This document shows, in pieces, positions 38,813-47,130 of a stretch of DNA of 64,000 nucleotides (position 1 is the stretch's first letter; every line of letters starts with the position of its first letter). This DNA is from Acidobacteriaceae bacterium (GTDB lineage Bacteria > Acidobacteriota > Terriglobia > Bryobacterales > Bryobacteraceae): the NCBI GenBank assembly GCA_019240475.1, contig JAFAYI010000024.1, positions 186,001-250,000 of the forward strand, given 5' to 3'. The position numbers and the translations under genes were made by a program. The notes under the pieces are model-generated. The model made no database searches. It worked only from the letters and a program-made list of their open reading frames with translations, and had not been told where the DNA came from.

Positions 38813-40090
38813 ATGCCTTCCCTACACATCGCCTGCATCTGCGATGCCGGACCGAGTCATGTCATGGCCATGGGCGCCATCGGCCGCGAACTCATCCGCC
38901 GCGGCCATCGTGTCACCGTCTTCCAAGCTCACGAATTAGCACAACAAATTTCCGCCGAAGGCCTCGCCTTCTCCCCGCTTCCTACCCGCGGCTTCTCCGT
39001 CCAGCACTATGTCGATCTGGTCGTCGCTCAACAAGGCGTCTCCATCCGCAACTTCCTCGATTACTCTGTTAAGAGCGCCCGCATGCTCTGCGAAGAGGCC
39101 CCGCTCGCCCTCCAATCGGCCGGCGTCGATGGCGTCGTGGTCGATGTCTCTCAGCCCGGCGGCGCCACTGCGACCGAAACGCTCGGCCTTCCGTTCGTCA
39201 CCCTCTGCAACGCTCTGCCCCTTCATAGCGACCCCGCCGTTCCGCCCGATTTCTTGCCCTGGCCCTACCGCGACGCGGCCTGGGCCCGCTTCCGCAATCG
39301 GCTCGGCTATACCGTTCGGGACCTGATGATCTCTCCGCTTCATCGCACATTGAATCGCTACCGCGGCGCCGCGCGCCTGCGCCCGTACCGCTCCCCCGAC
39401 GATTCCTTCTCGCCTCTCGCGCAAATTACCCAGCTCGTCCCCGAATTCGATCTTCCTCGCGCTCACCCGGCCCGCGTTCTTCATTACGTCGGCCCCTACC
39501 GCCGCGAATCGGAGCGCGACATCCCGTTCCCGTACGATCGCCTCGATGGGCGCCCCATCGTCTACGCTTCTCTCGGGACCGTCTTCGGCTCTCGGACCCC
39601 CATCTGGGACGCTATCGTTCGAGGCTGTGCCCATTTGCCCGTCCAGCTTATCGTCGCTCTCGGCGGCAACGGCCGCAGTCCCTCGGTAGCGCTTCCCGCC
39701 AATGCCATCGTTGTCGACTACGCGCCTCAGCGCGAGCTACTCTCCCGCGCATCGCTCTCGATCACGCATGCCGGCCTCAACTCCGTAATGGAGGCGCTCG
39801 CCGCTCAAGTGCCGCTGATCGCCATTCCTATCACTGGAGATCAGTTCGGCGTCGCCGCGCGCATCGCCTATACGCAAACCGGCGAAACTGTTCCGGCGGC
39901 AAAATGTTCCGCGCGGGCCATCGCCTGCGCCGCACGCAAGATTCTAAGCACGCCCGGCTATCGCGAACGCCAAGCGCCTATTCGCGCCGCCATCCAATCT
40001 ACTCGCGGCGCTTTAACGGCGGCTGCCATCGTCGAAGAAGCCATCGCTACCCGCCAGCCTCTACTCCGCGAATCCGTCCTCGCCTCCTGA
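38813..40090 (+). CDS. MGT/UGT-type glycosyltransferase, copy 1
   Basis: The 425-residue protein is a GT1-type, GT-B-fold transferase of the macrolide/zeaxanthin glucosyltransferase kind. The N-terminal acceptor domain begins HIACICDAGPSHVMAMGAIGREL. The donor domain has PIVYASLGTVFG and the nucleotide-sugar binding region DYAPQRELLSRASLSITHAGLNSVMEAL, ending with PITGDQFGVAARI. It probably glycosylates a hydrophobic acceptor such as a carotenoid or other secondary product. It is followed 5 bases later by a second copy of the same family. Confidence 0.87.
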   Translation: MPSLHIACICDAGPSHVMAMGAIGRELIRRGHRVTVFQAHELAQQISAEGLAFSPLPTRGFSVQHYVDLVVAQQGVSIRNFLDYSVKSARMLCEEAPLALQSAGVDGVVVDVSQPGGATATETLGLPFVTLCNALPLHSDPAVPPDFLPWPYRDAAWARFRNRLGYTVRDLMISPLHRTLNRYRGAARLRPYRSPDDSFSPLAQITQLVPEFDLPRAHPARVLHYVGPYRRESERDIPFPYDRLDGRPIVYASLGTVFGSRTPIWDAIVRGCAHLPVQLIVALGGNGRSPSVALPANAIVVDYAPQRELLSRASLSITHAGLNSVMEALAAQVPLIAIPITGDQFGVAARIAYTQTGETVPAAKCSARAIACAARKILSTPGYRERQAPIRAAIQSTRGALTAAAIVEEAIATRQPLLRESVLAS

Positions 40091-40095
40091 CACTC

Positions 40096-41370
40096 ATGGC
40101 AAACATCGGCGTCTTCTGCCTCCCCATGCCGAGCCATCTCAACCTTTTCCTGGTGCTCGCCGGCGCATTGAAAAAGCGCGGCCATCGCGTCGTCTTCTTT
40201 GGCCTCTCCGATAACGAATCCCAAATTCGCGCCTGCGGCTTCGATTTCTATTCCACCGATCCCGGCGCCGCCCCTCCCGGAACCTTCTCTCAACTCAAGC
40301 GCGACATCGGAAAGCGCGGCGCCGTCGCCGCGTTGCGCGCTCAAGGCCGCTTCGACGAGCTTCGCTATGACGCCATTCTGAATAAAGGTCCCGATCTGGT
40401 CCAGCGCGCCGCTCTGGACGGCATCGTTGTCGATCAGGCCGAAGCCTGCAGCGGCTCCGTTGCGGAGGTGACCCGCTTGCCCTGGGTAGATGTCGCAAGC
40501 GCGCTTTCGATGAACATCGAGCCCGCTGTTCCGCTTATGTTCACCACCTGGTCGTACAGCAATCACCCACTTGCTGTCCTCCGCAACCGGCTGATCTATC
40601 GAATTCTGGACGTTGCTGCTGTCCGCACGCGTCGCATTGTCAATCGATATCGCACACGTTGGGGTCTGCATCCTCTCGCCCGCACGGGCGATTCTTTCTC
40701 TCCCTTCGCGCAGCTAAGCCAACAGAATGCCGAATTCGATTTTCCACGCAAGCAACTCCCCGCCTGCTTCCATTACGTCGGTCCCATCCGCCCCGCTACG
40801 CAGCCCGCCCCGCCCTTCCCTTGGCACAGTCTCAACGGCCAACCTCTCATCTACGCCTCGCTCGGAACCGTCAACCAGCATCGCCGCATCTTCGAAACCA
40901 TCGCGCAAAGCTGTGTTGGTCTTCGCGCGCAGCTAGTTCTCTCGCTCGGCGGCGCTGCGAAAGCGGGGGAGTTTCGCGATCTTCCCGGCGCCCCGCTCGT
41001 CGTCGAATTCGCGCCACAGCTTCAATTGCTCGAACGCGCCGCGCTCACCATCACGCATGGCGGCCTTAACACGACTCTCGAAAGTCTGGCCGCCGGCGTC
41101 CCTCTAATTGCCATTCCTCTCAACTTCGATCAGTTCGGCGTCGCTGCTCGCATCCGCTGGACTCGGACCGGCGATTTCATGAAGCGGCGCAATCTCACGC
41201 CCGCCCGGCTCCGATCCCGGATAGAGGATGTGCTTTCGAACGCTACCTACAAATCCGCCGCGCTGCGCATGCGCGACGCCATCGCCCAAACCAATGGCGC
41301 CGAGCGCTCTGCCGACATCATCGAAAGCGTTATTCGCACCCGCCGCCCCGTACTCCGCCACAGCCCCTAA
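40096..41370 (+). CDS. MGT/UGT-type glycosyltransferase, copy 2
   Basis: The ATG at 40096, 5 bases after the first copy's stop, gives 424 residues, nearly the same length as copy 1. It has the same layout: an N-terminal NIGVFCLPMPSHLNLFLVLAGAL, then LIYASLGTV, VEFAPQLQLLERAALTITHGG and IPLNFDQFGVAARIRW. The two copies clearly diverged from a duplication but differ strongly in the acceptor half, so they may act on different acceptors or in sequence. The frame is open upstream to 39904, inside the other gene, and that extension is rejected. Confidence 0.87.
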   Translation: MANIGVFCLPMPSHLNLFLVLAGALKKRGHRVVFFGLSDNESQIRACGFDFYSTDPGAAPPGTFSQLKRDIGKRGAVAALRAQGRFDELRYDAILNKGPDLVQRAALDGIVVDQAEACSGSVAEVTRLPWVDVASALSMNIEPAVPLMFTTWSYSNHPLAVLRNRLIYRILDVAAVRTRRIVNRYRTRWGLHPLARTGDSFSPFAQLSQQNAEFDFPRKQLPACFHYVGPIRPATQPAPPFPWHSLNGQPLIYASLGTVNQHRRIFETIAQSCVGLRAQLVLSLGGAAKAGEFRDLPGAPLVVEFAPQLQLLERAALTITHGGLNTTLESLAAGVPLIAIPLNFDQFGVAARIRWTRTGDFMKRRNLTPARLRSRIEDVLSNATYKSAALRMRDAIAQTNGAERSADIIESVIRTRRPVLRHSP

Positions 41371-41375
41371 CTAAT

Positions 41376-41402
41376 GAAAAAGCCGCTGTGTTCGACAGCG
41401 GC
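41376..41402 (-). terminator. Rho-independent terminator (minus strand)
   Basis: GCCGCTGT (41382-41389) pairs perfectly with ACAGCGGC (41395-41402) around a 5-base loop. On the minus strand the hairpin is followed by TTTTT, so it fits the PEP-CTERM gene that ends at 41485. On the plus strand no U-tract follows, though the hairpin lies just after the glycosyltransferase stop and could act weakly for it. Confidence 0.7.
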
Positions 41403-41484
41403 CTCACTCATGCGGGACTCGGATACGTGAGCGCATAGACGCCTTCGCCTTTGGCGCCCGTTGCGCGCGGCTAACCAATAAGTC

Positions 41485-42186
41485 TTATGCTGATTTCTTC
41501 CTGCGACGCGCCCAATACAGCGAGCCCAGGAAAGGCGCCACCAATAGGAACGTCGCCGGCTCCGGCGTGGGGCCTACCGCTTGAACCGATACATCGTCGA
41601 TGTACCAGTAGCCGGCATCGTTCGTATAGTCGAACTCCAGCAGGTTCGAGTTATACGGAACCACTCCGGCCGTGGTGCCTACTATAAAGCTGTACTCCTG
41701 ATATGAGCCGTTCGTACTCGCGGCGTCTTTCTCAGAAAGCAGCTTGGCGCCGTCGAAAAATGCGCTGAAGGAGTTGTGATAGCCCGGGCCGCAGTCGTTG
41801 TCTCCCGTCCCAGGCGTGCAAGCCGCCTGATCCACAAAAAATTGCACCTGGTAGTACTCGCCAGGCAACGCTGCCACAGTCTGGCTCAGTACCGTCGAAG
41901 GCCCGTACAAATTCCCCGACCCGGTCTCAAAATTTGAGCTGGGCGCGCCAAAATACGCTTCATAGTTTCCACTGTTTGGGTTGCTGGAATCCACGCCGAC
42001 ATAGTTTCCATTAACTCCACCCAGCAAATTACCCGTCACGCTCCAACCCGAGAAACTGCCGGATTCAAAACCGCAGTTACTCACAATATTGCCGCTAACT
42101 GAGTCGCAAAGGCTCGCGCCTTTGGCTGTGCTCAATGCCCACAAACTTAAGGTCATCGCGAAAACAAACGACAAGGCTTTACGCAT
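41485..42186 (-). CDS. Exported PEP-CTERM sorting-domain protein
   Basis: The start at 42186 has GGAGG just upstream (spacing about 3-4) and begins a signal peptide (RKALSFVFAMTLSLWALSTAKGA). The 233-residue protein has a beta-sandwich-like central region starting NIVSNCGFESGSFSGWSV, which resembles PEP-CTERM/carbohydrate-binding-like exoproteins. It ends with PTPEPATFLLVAPFLGSL then basic RRRKKSA. That tail is the PEP-CTERM signal recognised by exosortase. The protein should be anchored or released at the cell surface, in a polysaccharide context. No exosortase gene is in the window. Confidence 0.88.
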   Translation of the reverse strand: MRKALSFVFAMTLSLWALSTAKGASLCDSVSGNIVSNCGFESGSFSGWSVTGNLLGGVNGNYVGVDSSNPNSGNYEAYFGAPSSNFETGSGNLYGPSTVLSQTVAALPGEYYQVQFFVDQAACTPGTGDNDCGPGYHNSFSAFFDGAKLLSEKDAASTNGSYQEYSFIVGTTAGVVPYNSNLLEFDYTNDAGYWYIDDVSVQAVGPTPEPATFLLVAPFLGSLYWARRRKKSA

Positions 42187-42307
42187 AATCCTCCGAAATT
42201 CAAGCCACAGCTGGGATCGCTTAATCGACTGCTTAGGAGTGTCAGGCAAAACGGTATAAGAGTCAAGCCGTCCCGGTACTGTACACTCCCGCCGTTATCC
42301 TAACTGC

Positions 42308-44536
42308 CTATTTCTTCACGCTTGCGCCCGTAATACTTCCTGGCCAATTCGCAACCAGATTCGCCACGTTCGGCGTTCCGATTCCGGTCGCAAAATCCCA
42401 CCCCGGAATCGCCGGATACGCCGGCTCATATTTGGAATTGGAAAGCGAAAGCACGCCGTTTACACCGGGATTGGTTTTCGGATAATAGCAATTGAACGTA
42501 CCCACCACCTTGCCCTTCTTGTTCTTTAGAGGCAGACAATTCACATCCATGTCTCCCAGCGTGACATCGTGCCAAATGCAATTCGAATTCACGGCCTTGC
42601 CGAGCGTCGAGTCACAAGCCGCCATTCCAGGGCTCGATGCCTGGAAATTGTCCAGCAGATAGTAGAAGAAATTCGGATTGCCTTGCGGCGAAGCCGTCGC
42701 CTGATTAATCAGCGCCTGAATGCCCGCGAAAATCGGCGCCCCGAACGATGTTCCTCCCGCGCCCGACCACGTCTCCGGGCTGCCCGAGCACGGACCGCCT
42801 CCCGAAGGATCCGAATTACAGAGAACGAAGTAGTGGCCCCACACGCCATTCGCCGCAAACATCGCTACATCCGGCAAGTCGCGCACGCCGTCGTTCGGAT
42901 TGCCCGCCGCTAGCGTCTGGTAAGTCGGCTTCGGATATCCCGAACACGTTCCGCCCACCACGCCATCTATGTTCGGGCTGCCATAGGCGCAAGCGCTCGG
43001 ACCACCGCTGCCTCCCGCGACAACAAGGAAATACTTCTCTCCGAAGCTCGGATCGTTGCAGAAGCCATTGGCCCCGTACGTCGTCGGGAACCCGACTGTC
43101 AACGCAATCAATTGGCTCGCGCACGAATCGTTCCACGGAATTTCGGGAATGTACGATTTGGCCGATTCAAACGTGCTCGGATCGTTTGTCGAATTCCAAT
43201 AAACAGGCGCTTCATTTAAGAATGTATCGCCGTAATCCGTCCCGCCCACCGCCACGTCGAACAGGGTCGACGCCAGCCCGTTCACATTGATGCCGTGCGT
43301 GGCTGCGCCGGCGAATTGATCCGTGGTATCCGCGCCCGCGTCGCCCGCCGCGACAAACATTGAAACGCCTTCCGATTCCGCTAACGCGTACAGCTCCGAA
43401 ACATACAAGTTTCCGTCGGCGCCGTTCTCCGATTCCGACTCAATGTAGCTCAAGCTCATGATCGCCGGAGGCGGCGTCGCTTGCGTGATCAGGTTCTGCA
43501 TCGCGATATAAGCCCCGAAGTTCAAATCCGTGTCCGCGCAGGACGCCAATTCGATTGTGGCGCTCGGCGCCGAAGCACTCGCCCACTCCACATCCACCGC
43601 CGCTTCTCCGTCGTCGCCGTTCACCCCGGGGTCCGCGCACGGGCCGCCGTTGTTCCCGTTCGCCGCATTCGGTTGCGGATGCACCACCTGCAAATTCCCC
43701 TTCGGGAACTTGCGGGTCAGGCCCAGCGCCTTTCGGAAATAGTTCCAATCGCCGTTCGCATACAGGTCGGTGCGCTCCAGCAGCACAACCGTCTGTCCCT
43801 GACCGGAGACGCCCGCGTTGTACACCGGATTCATGTTGTAAATAGTCTGCAGGTCGGCCGGCACGACCAGTTCATACCCGTTGCCCACCGTGTATCCCGC
43901 GCGCGGCGCCTTCGCCGTTACTCCGGCCCTCGGTTTGAAATCGTGCAACGCCACCGGGCCCGCCACCACTTCCGACAAAGCAGCCGGTATCCGCGGATCG
44001 CTCATGTTCGCGAAGTGCCGCTCGCCATTCACTTCCAGGTTGTGAATCTCGGTATGGAACGCCTCGCGCACCTGCCCCGCCGTCCCCGAGAAATCGATCG
44101 CCAGGTTCGGATACGTCGCATTCACCGTAAACCCGTGCGATTCCAACCACTCCTTCACAGCGTTCACATCTGGCGCCGCTACTCCGAAGCGCTGCTCATA
44201 CTCGCCCGCGCTCAGCCATTTATGAAAATTCGCCGACTTCGGATTGTGCAGTTCTTCGAGATACGCATCTCTCGCCGCCTGCCGCTCCGCCGAACGCGTC
44301 AACTGCAGCTTCAAATGCTCCAACAACCGATCATCCGCCATGCGTCCCAAATCGTTCGCCATGCTCACCGCCGGATGCACGTTGCCGGTCCTCGTAACGA
44401 GGTCGCCGTCGTCGACAGCTTTGGTAACCAAAATTCGGGCCGGCGCTCCCGCCTGCGCAAACGCCGGAATGCCGGAAGCAGAAACAAATCCCAGGGAAGT
44501 AACGATGAAGATGACGAGCCCTCGGTATGTGGGCAT
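42308..44536 (-). CDS. Sedolisin (S53) protease precursor, pro-kumamolisin type
   Basis: The 742-residue exported precursor has a signal peptide (1-28) and an activation pro-domain (about 50-200, FHKWLSAGEYEQRFG). The peptidase domain follows. The E-D pair lies in GDDGEAAVDVEWA (near residues 312-317), the oxyanion Asp in VAAGDAGAD, and the nucleophile serine in GGTSFGAPIFAG (near 596). The C-terminal calcium site is PGWDFATGIGTPN. Sedolisins are acid-active endopeptidases, consistent with a soil organism. The start has AAAGGAG upstream, and a small hairpin lies in its leader. Confidence 0.9.
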   Translation of the reverse strand: MPTYRGLVIFIVTSLGFVSASGIPAFAQAGAPARILVTKAVDDGDLVTRTGNVHPAVSMANDLGRMADDRLLEHLKLQLTRSAERQAARDAYLEELHNPKSANFHKWLSAGEYEQRFGVAAPDVNAVKEWLESHGFTVNATYPNLAIDFSGTAGQVREAFHTEIHNLEVNGERHFANMSDPRIPAALSEVVAGPVALHDFKPRAGVTAKAPRAGYTVGNGYELVVPADLQTIYNMNPVYNAGVSGQGQTVVLLERTDLYANGDWNYFRKALGLTRKFPKGNLQVVHPQPNAANGNNGGPCADPGVNGDDGEAAVDVEWASASAPSATIELASCADTDLNFGAYIAMQNLITQATPPPAIMSLSYIESESENGADGNLYVSELYALAESEGVSMFVAAGDAGADTTDQFAGAATHGINVNGLASTLFDVAVGGTDYGDTFLNEAPVYWNSTNDPSTFESAKSYIPEIPWNDSCASQLIALTVGFPTTYGANGFCNDPSFGEKYFLVVAGGSGGPSACAYGSPNIDGVVGGTCSGYPKPTYQTLAAGNPNDGVRDLPDVAMFAANGVWGHYFVLCNSDPSGGGPCSGSPETWSGAGGTSFGAPIFAGIQALINQATASPQGNPNFFYYLLDNFQASSPGMAACDSTLGKAVNSNCIWHDVTLGDMDVNCLPLKNKKGKVVGTFNCYYPKTNPGVNGVLSLSNSKYEPAYPAIPGWDFATGIGTPNVANLVANWPGSITGASVKK

Positions 44537-44566
44537 AGCGCTCCTTTATAGTGGAACCGGTGAATG

Positions 44567-44584
44567 CCCTAGCCCGCGCTAGGG
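44567..44584. promoter_or_regulatory. Inverted repeat upstream of sedolisin gene
   Basis: CCCTAGC (44567-44573) and GCTAGGG (44578-44584) form a perfect 7-base inverted repeat with a 4-base centre. It lies in the divergent region between the sedolisin gene and ubiX, 31 bases from the protease start. It could be a repressor site or a leader hairpin. The assignment is by position only. Confidence 0.35.
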
Positions 44585-44701
44585 TCTCTACGAGTCTCCG
44601 CTACCCGTCCGGAACTGTCAAGCTTTTAACACCATCCGCGCCCCACTCGAGTACCGGCCGCGAACTTCCCGGTTCTGCTAATCTTTGGTTTCCCATCTCC
44701 C

Positions 44702-45301
44702 ATGCGACTCGTGGTCGGCATCACCGGCGCTTCCGGCGCCATCTTCGGTATCCGCGCCCTCGAAGCCCTGCGAGTCCTAAACGTTGAAACTCACCTCGTC
44801 ATGAGCCGTTGGTCGCGCGCCACACTCCTGCATGAGACCCCTTATACGCTCGAACAGACCGAACAACTCGCCTCTCACGTTCACCACGACGACAATCAGT
44901 CCGCCGCCATTTCGAGCGGCTCCTTCCGGACCGACGGCATGCTCATAGCCCCCTGCAGCATGCGTACACTCGCCTCCATCCGCGCGGGCTGCGGCGACAC
45001 GCTCATCTGCCGCGCCGCGGACGTCATATTAAAGGAACGCCGTAAGCTGGTCCTCCTCGCGCGAGAAAGCCCCTTCAGCCAAATCCATCTGGAAAACATG
45101 CTGGCTCTCACCCGCATGGGCGCCGTCGTGCTGCCGCCCGCGCCCGCCTTCTACAACCGGCCGCAAACCATCGACGATCTCATCGACCACATCGTCGGCC
45201 GCGCGCTCGATCAGTTCGGCCTCGCCATGCCTGGCCTCAAGCGCTGGTCCGGCTTTCAGCCCGACCCTCAAACATCGTCCGGCTTCGAACCCGAATCCTG
45301 A
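44702..45301 (+). CDS. ubiX: Flavin prenyltransferase UbiX
   Basis: UbiX makes prenylated FMN, the cofactor of UbiD-type decarboxylases. The 199-residue protein carries the flavodoxin-like N-terminus VGITGASGAIFGIRALEAL, the central GMLIAPCSMRTLASIRAG and the dodecamer-forming ARESPFSQIHLENMLAL. In futalosine-type organisms a UbiX homologue supports the decarboxylation step of menaquinone synthesis, matching mqnE and the UbiA gene at 34035-36052. The Fo ATP synthase genes follow 22 bases after its stop. Confidence 0.92.
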   Translation: MRLVVGITGASGAIFGIRALEALRVLNVETHLVMSRWSRATLLHETPYTLEQTEQLASHVHHDDNQSAAISSGSFRTDGMLIAPCSMRTLASIRAGCGDTLICRAADVILKERRKLVLLARESPFSQIHLENMLALTRMGAVVLPPAPAFYNRPQTIDDLIDHIVGRALDQFGLAMPGLKRWSGFQPDPQTSSGFEPES

Positions 45302-45322
45302 CCTCTTCAGCGAGTTCCTGCA

Positions 45323-45556
45323 TTGCCATCGCCTCGCAAAGTCGCTTCTAACTTCACGTGGCTCGGTAAGTATCTGTCTCTGGCCTTCACCCTGCCCGCC
45401 TCCGTAGCCGCCGGGTATGTTCTCGGCGCGCTGGGCGACCGCTGGCTCCACCACTCCTGGCTCCGCGCACTCGGCATCGCGCTCGGCATGGCCGCCGGTC
45501 TCTTCCAGGTTTTCCGCGAACTGGCGCGCGACTCCTACCGCTCCCGCCGCCCATGA
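45323..45556 (+). CDS. AtpZ/AtpI-type ATP synthase accessory protein
   Basis: The 77-residue protein has two membrane helices with the short loop ALGDRWLHHSW, typical of AtpZ-like proteins found at the start of F-type ATP synthase operons. These are thought to help assembly or Mg2+ handling. Its stop overlaps the next start as ATGA (45553-45556). Confidence 0.85.
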   Translation: MPSPRKVASNFTWLGKYLSLAFTLPASVAAGYVLGALGDRWLHHSWLRALGIALGMAAGLFQVFRELARDSYRSRRP

Positions 45557-45927
45557 CCACCCACCGCCTGTATCGCCTCACTGCGCTCTTCGGCCTGTTC
45601 GGTTTCATCGCCTATCTTTGGCTCGAAGGGCCGCGCTCCGCCCTCGGGTTCCTGCTCGGGGCCGCCATCTCGCTCGGCAATCTGTGGCTCTTTGACCGGC
45701 TCGCCGATTCCATCGCCTCCCCCGACTCGCCACGCCGTCCCTGGCAAGCGGGCGCCTTCGTCGGCCGCTATCTGGTCCTGTTCGCCGGGGGCTATGTTAT
45801 AGTCAAAACTTTGGGTGTCAACCCTTTGCCGGTTGTTCTGGGGCTTTTCGCCAGCACTGCTGCCGTACTGCTCTCAATCGCAACCGAGCTTCTGCTAAGC
45901 ATCCTTGGAAAACTCCGCCCGCGCTGA
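45553..45927 (+). CDS. atpI: ATP synthase subunit I-like membrane protein
   Basis: This 124-residue protein has four predicted membrane helices (about 6-24, 28-48, 69-87 and 91-115) and matches the layout of AtpI, a c-ring assembly chaperone. Sequence conservation is low in this family, so the call leans on position: it overlaps the AtpZ-like gene and ends directly before atpB (stop at 45927, ATG at 45928). Confidence 0.75.
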   Translation: MTTHRLYRLTALFGLFGFIAYLWLEGPRSALGFLLGAAISLGNLWLFDRLADSIASPDSPRRPWQAGAFVGRYLVLFAGGYVIVKTLGVNPLPVVLGLFASTAAVLLSIATELLLSILGKLRPR

Positions 45928-46662
45928 ATGGAAAAACACGAACTCTGGATCACGCTGCTCTTTAACCGCCATCTCGCGGGCCCGGCGAACACGTTCCTGA
46001 ACGCCATCCACTTTCCCGCGCTACATCCGCGCCATCCATGGAGCGACTGGATGGTCTGCGAGATCGTCGTCGTCCTGGTCATGCTGGTCTTCTTCGGCTG
46101 GATGCGCGGACGCCTCTCGGTTGACCGCCCCGGCAGGATCCAGCACACGCTCGAACTGGCCTACGAATTTTTCCACGCTTCCGCCGAAGAGGTAGTCGGG
46201 CACGATGGCCCCAAATACCTCGCCTTCTTCGGAACCATCTTCTGGTTCGTTCTCTTCATGAACGTAATCGGCCTCATCCCCGGATTCGATTCGCCCACCA
46301 TGTACGCAATGGTCCCTCTCGGCCTCGCGGTATCGACTTTCGTCTTCTATCACATCGCCGGCCTTCGCGTGCATAACATCGGCTACGTCAAACAGTTTTT
46401 TGGCCCCATCTGGTGGCTCGCGCCGCTTATGGTGCTGATTGAAGTCATAAGCCATTCCGCCCGCATTCTTTCTCTTACCGTCCGTTTATTCGCCAATATG
46501 TTCGCGGGCGAGCAGGTCTATCTCACTTTCATCGCACTTACTAAAGTCATCGTTCCCGTCATCTTCATCGGGCTGCACTTATTCGTTTCATTCCTGCAAG
46601 CCTACATTTTTATGATGCTCGCCATGGTCTACGTCGGGGGCGCCGTCTCCCACGAGCACTAA
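45928..46662 (+). CDS. atpB: F-type ATP synthase subunit a
   Basis: Subunit a forms the ion half-channels next to the c-ring. The 244-residue protein has the conserved fourth-helix stretch ISHSARILSLTVRLFANMFAGE, in which the essential arginine is near residue 186 (TVRLFAN). The C-terminal helix pair contains LQAYIFMMLAMVYVGGA. It is directly followed, after 100 bases, by atpE. Genes for subunits b, delta and the F1 sector are not present in this window, so the ATP synthase genes are split across the genome. Confidence 0.95.
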   Translation: MEKHELWITLLFNRHLAGPANTFLNAIHFPALHPRHPWSDWMVCEIVVVLVMLVFFGWMRGRLSVDRPGRIQHTLELAYEFFHASAEEVVGHDGPKYLAFFGTIFWFVLFMNVIGLIPGFDSPTMYAMVPLGLAVSTFVFYHIAGLRVHNIGYVKQFFGPIWWLAPLMVLIEVISHSARILSLTVRLFANMFAGEQVYLTFIALTKVIVPVIFIGLHLFVSFLQAYIFMMLAMVYVGGAVSHEH

Positions 46663-46762
46663 CTCGATCCACGGTCTTATCCCGCTTTCAGCGTGAGCGC
46701 CCGGCGTCCCAACGTACGGTGTCGAACCACCTCCTGGAAGCACAACTCATAAGGAGAACCAA

Positions 46763-47068
46763 GTGAAAAACAAACTCATGCTGCTGGCCGTCACCCTGAT
46801 GGCCCTCGCGACGCCTATGTTCGCGCAGGGGCAGGGAGGCGCAGGCAATCCCTCGGACGCGACCCGCAAAGCCGCCGCCTATCTCGCGATGGGCATCGCG
46901 GCCGGTCTCTGCGGTATTGGCCAAGGCCGCGCTACCGCCTCCGCCGCCGAAGCTATGGCGCGCAATCCCGCCGCGGTCGCCGCCATCCGTGTTGCCTTGA
47001 TTCTCGGTCTAGTACTGATCGAGTCTCTCGCGCTCTACACGCTGGTCATCACCTTCGTCGCCCAGTAA
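46763..47068 (+). CDS. atpE: F-type ATP synthase subunit c with signal-like N-terminal extension
   Basis: The GTG start at 46763 has AAGGAG upstream. The 101-residue protein has a signal-like N-terminal segment (KNKLMLLAVTLMALATPMFAQG), then the two helices of subunit c. The ion-binding carboxylate is E87 in VLIESLALY. Q54 in GIGQG, S88 and Y92 are also present. In Na+-translocating c-rings Gln and the ES pair help bind sodium, but related H+ rings share them, so the ion is open. A terminator follows. Confidence 0.93.
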   Translation: MKNKLMLLAVTLMALATPMFAQGQGGAGNPSDATRKAAAYLAMGIAAGLCGIGQGRATASAAEAMARNPAAVAAIRVALILGLVLIESLALYTLVITFVAQ

Positions 47069-47087
47069 GTCGAGCAACAGCTCTAGC

Positions 47088-47126
47088 AGCCTGCTCGGGC
47101 GCGCAAGCGGTCGGGCAGGCTTTTCT
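47088..47126 (+). terminator. Rho-independent terminator after atpE
   Basis: AGCCTGC (47088-47094) pairs with GCAGGCT (47115-47121). The stem extends inward by several pairs, including a GU, around the loop GGCGCGCAAGC region. TTTT follows directly. It lies between the atpE stop and the aldolase start at 47131, so the aldolase probably has weak read-through or its own promoter within this hairpin region. Confidence 0.75.
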
Positions 47127-47130
47127 ATTT

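Noticed and set aside
43481..44551. Long open frame on the plus strand inside the sedolisin gene
   Set aside because: It is antisense to a clear S53 protease with intact motifs, and its translation is Arg/His-rich with no family features, as expected from high-GC shadow frames.
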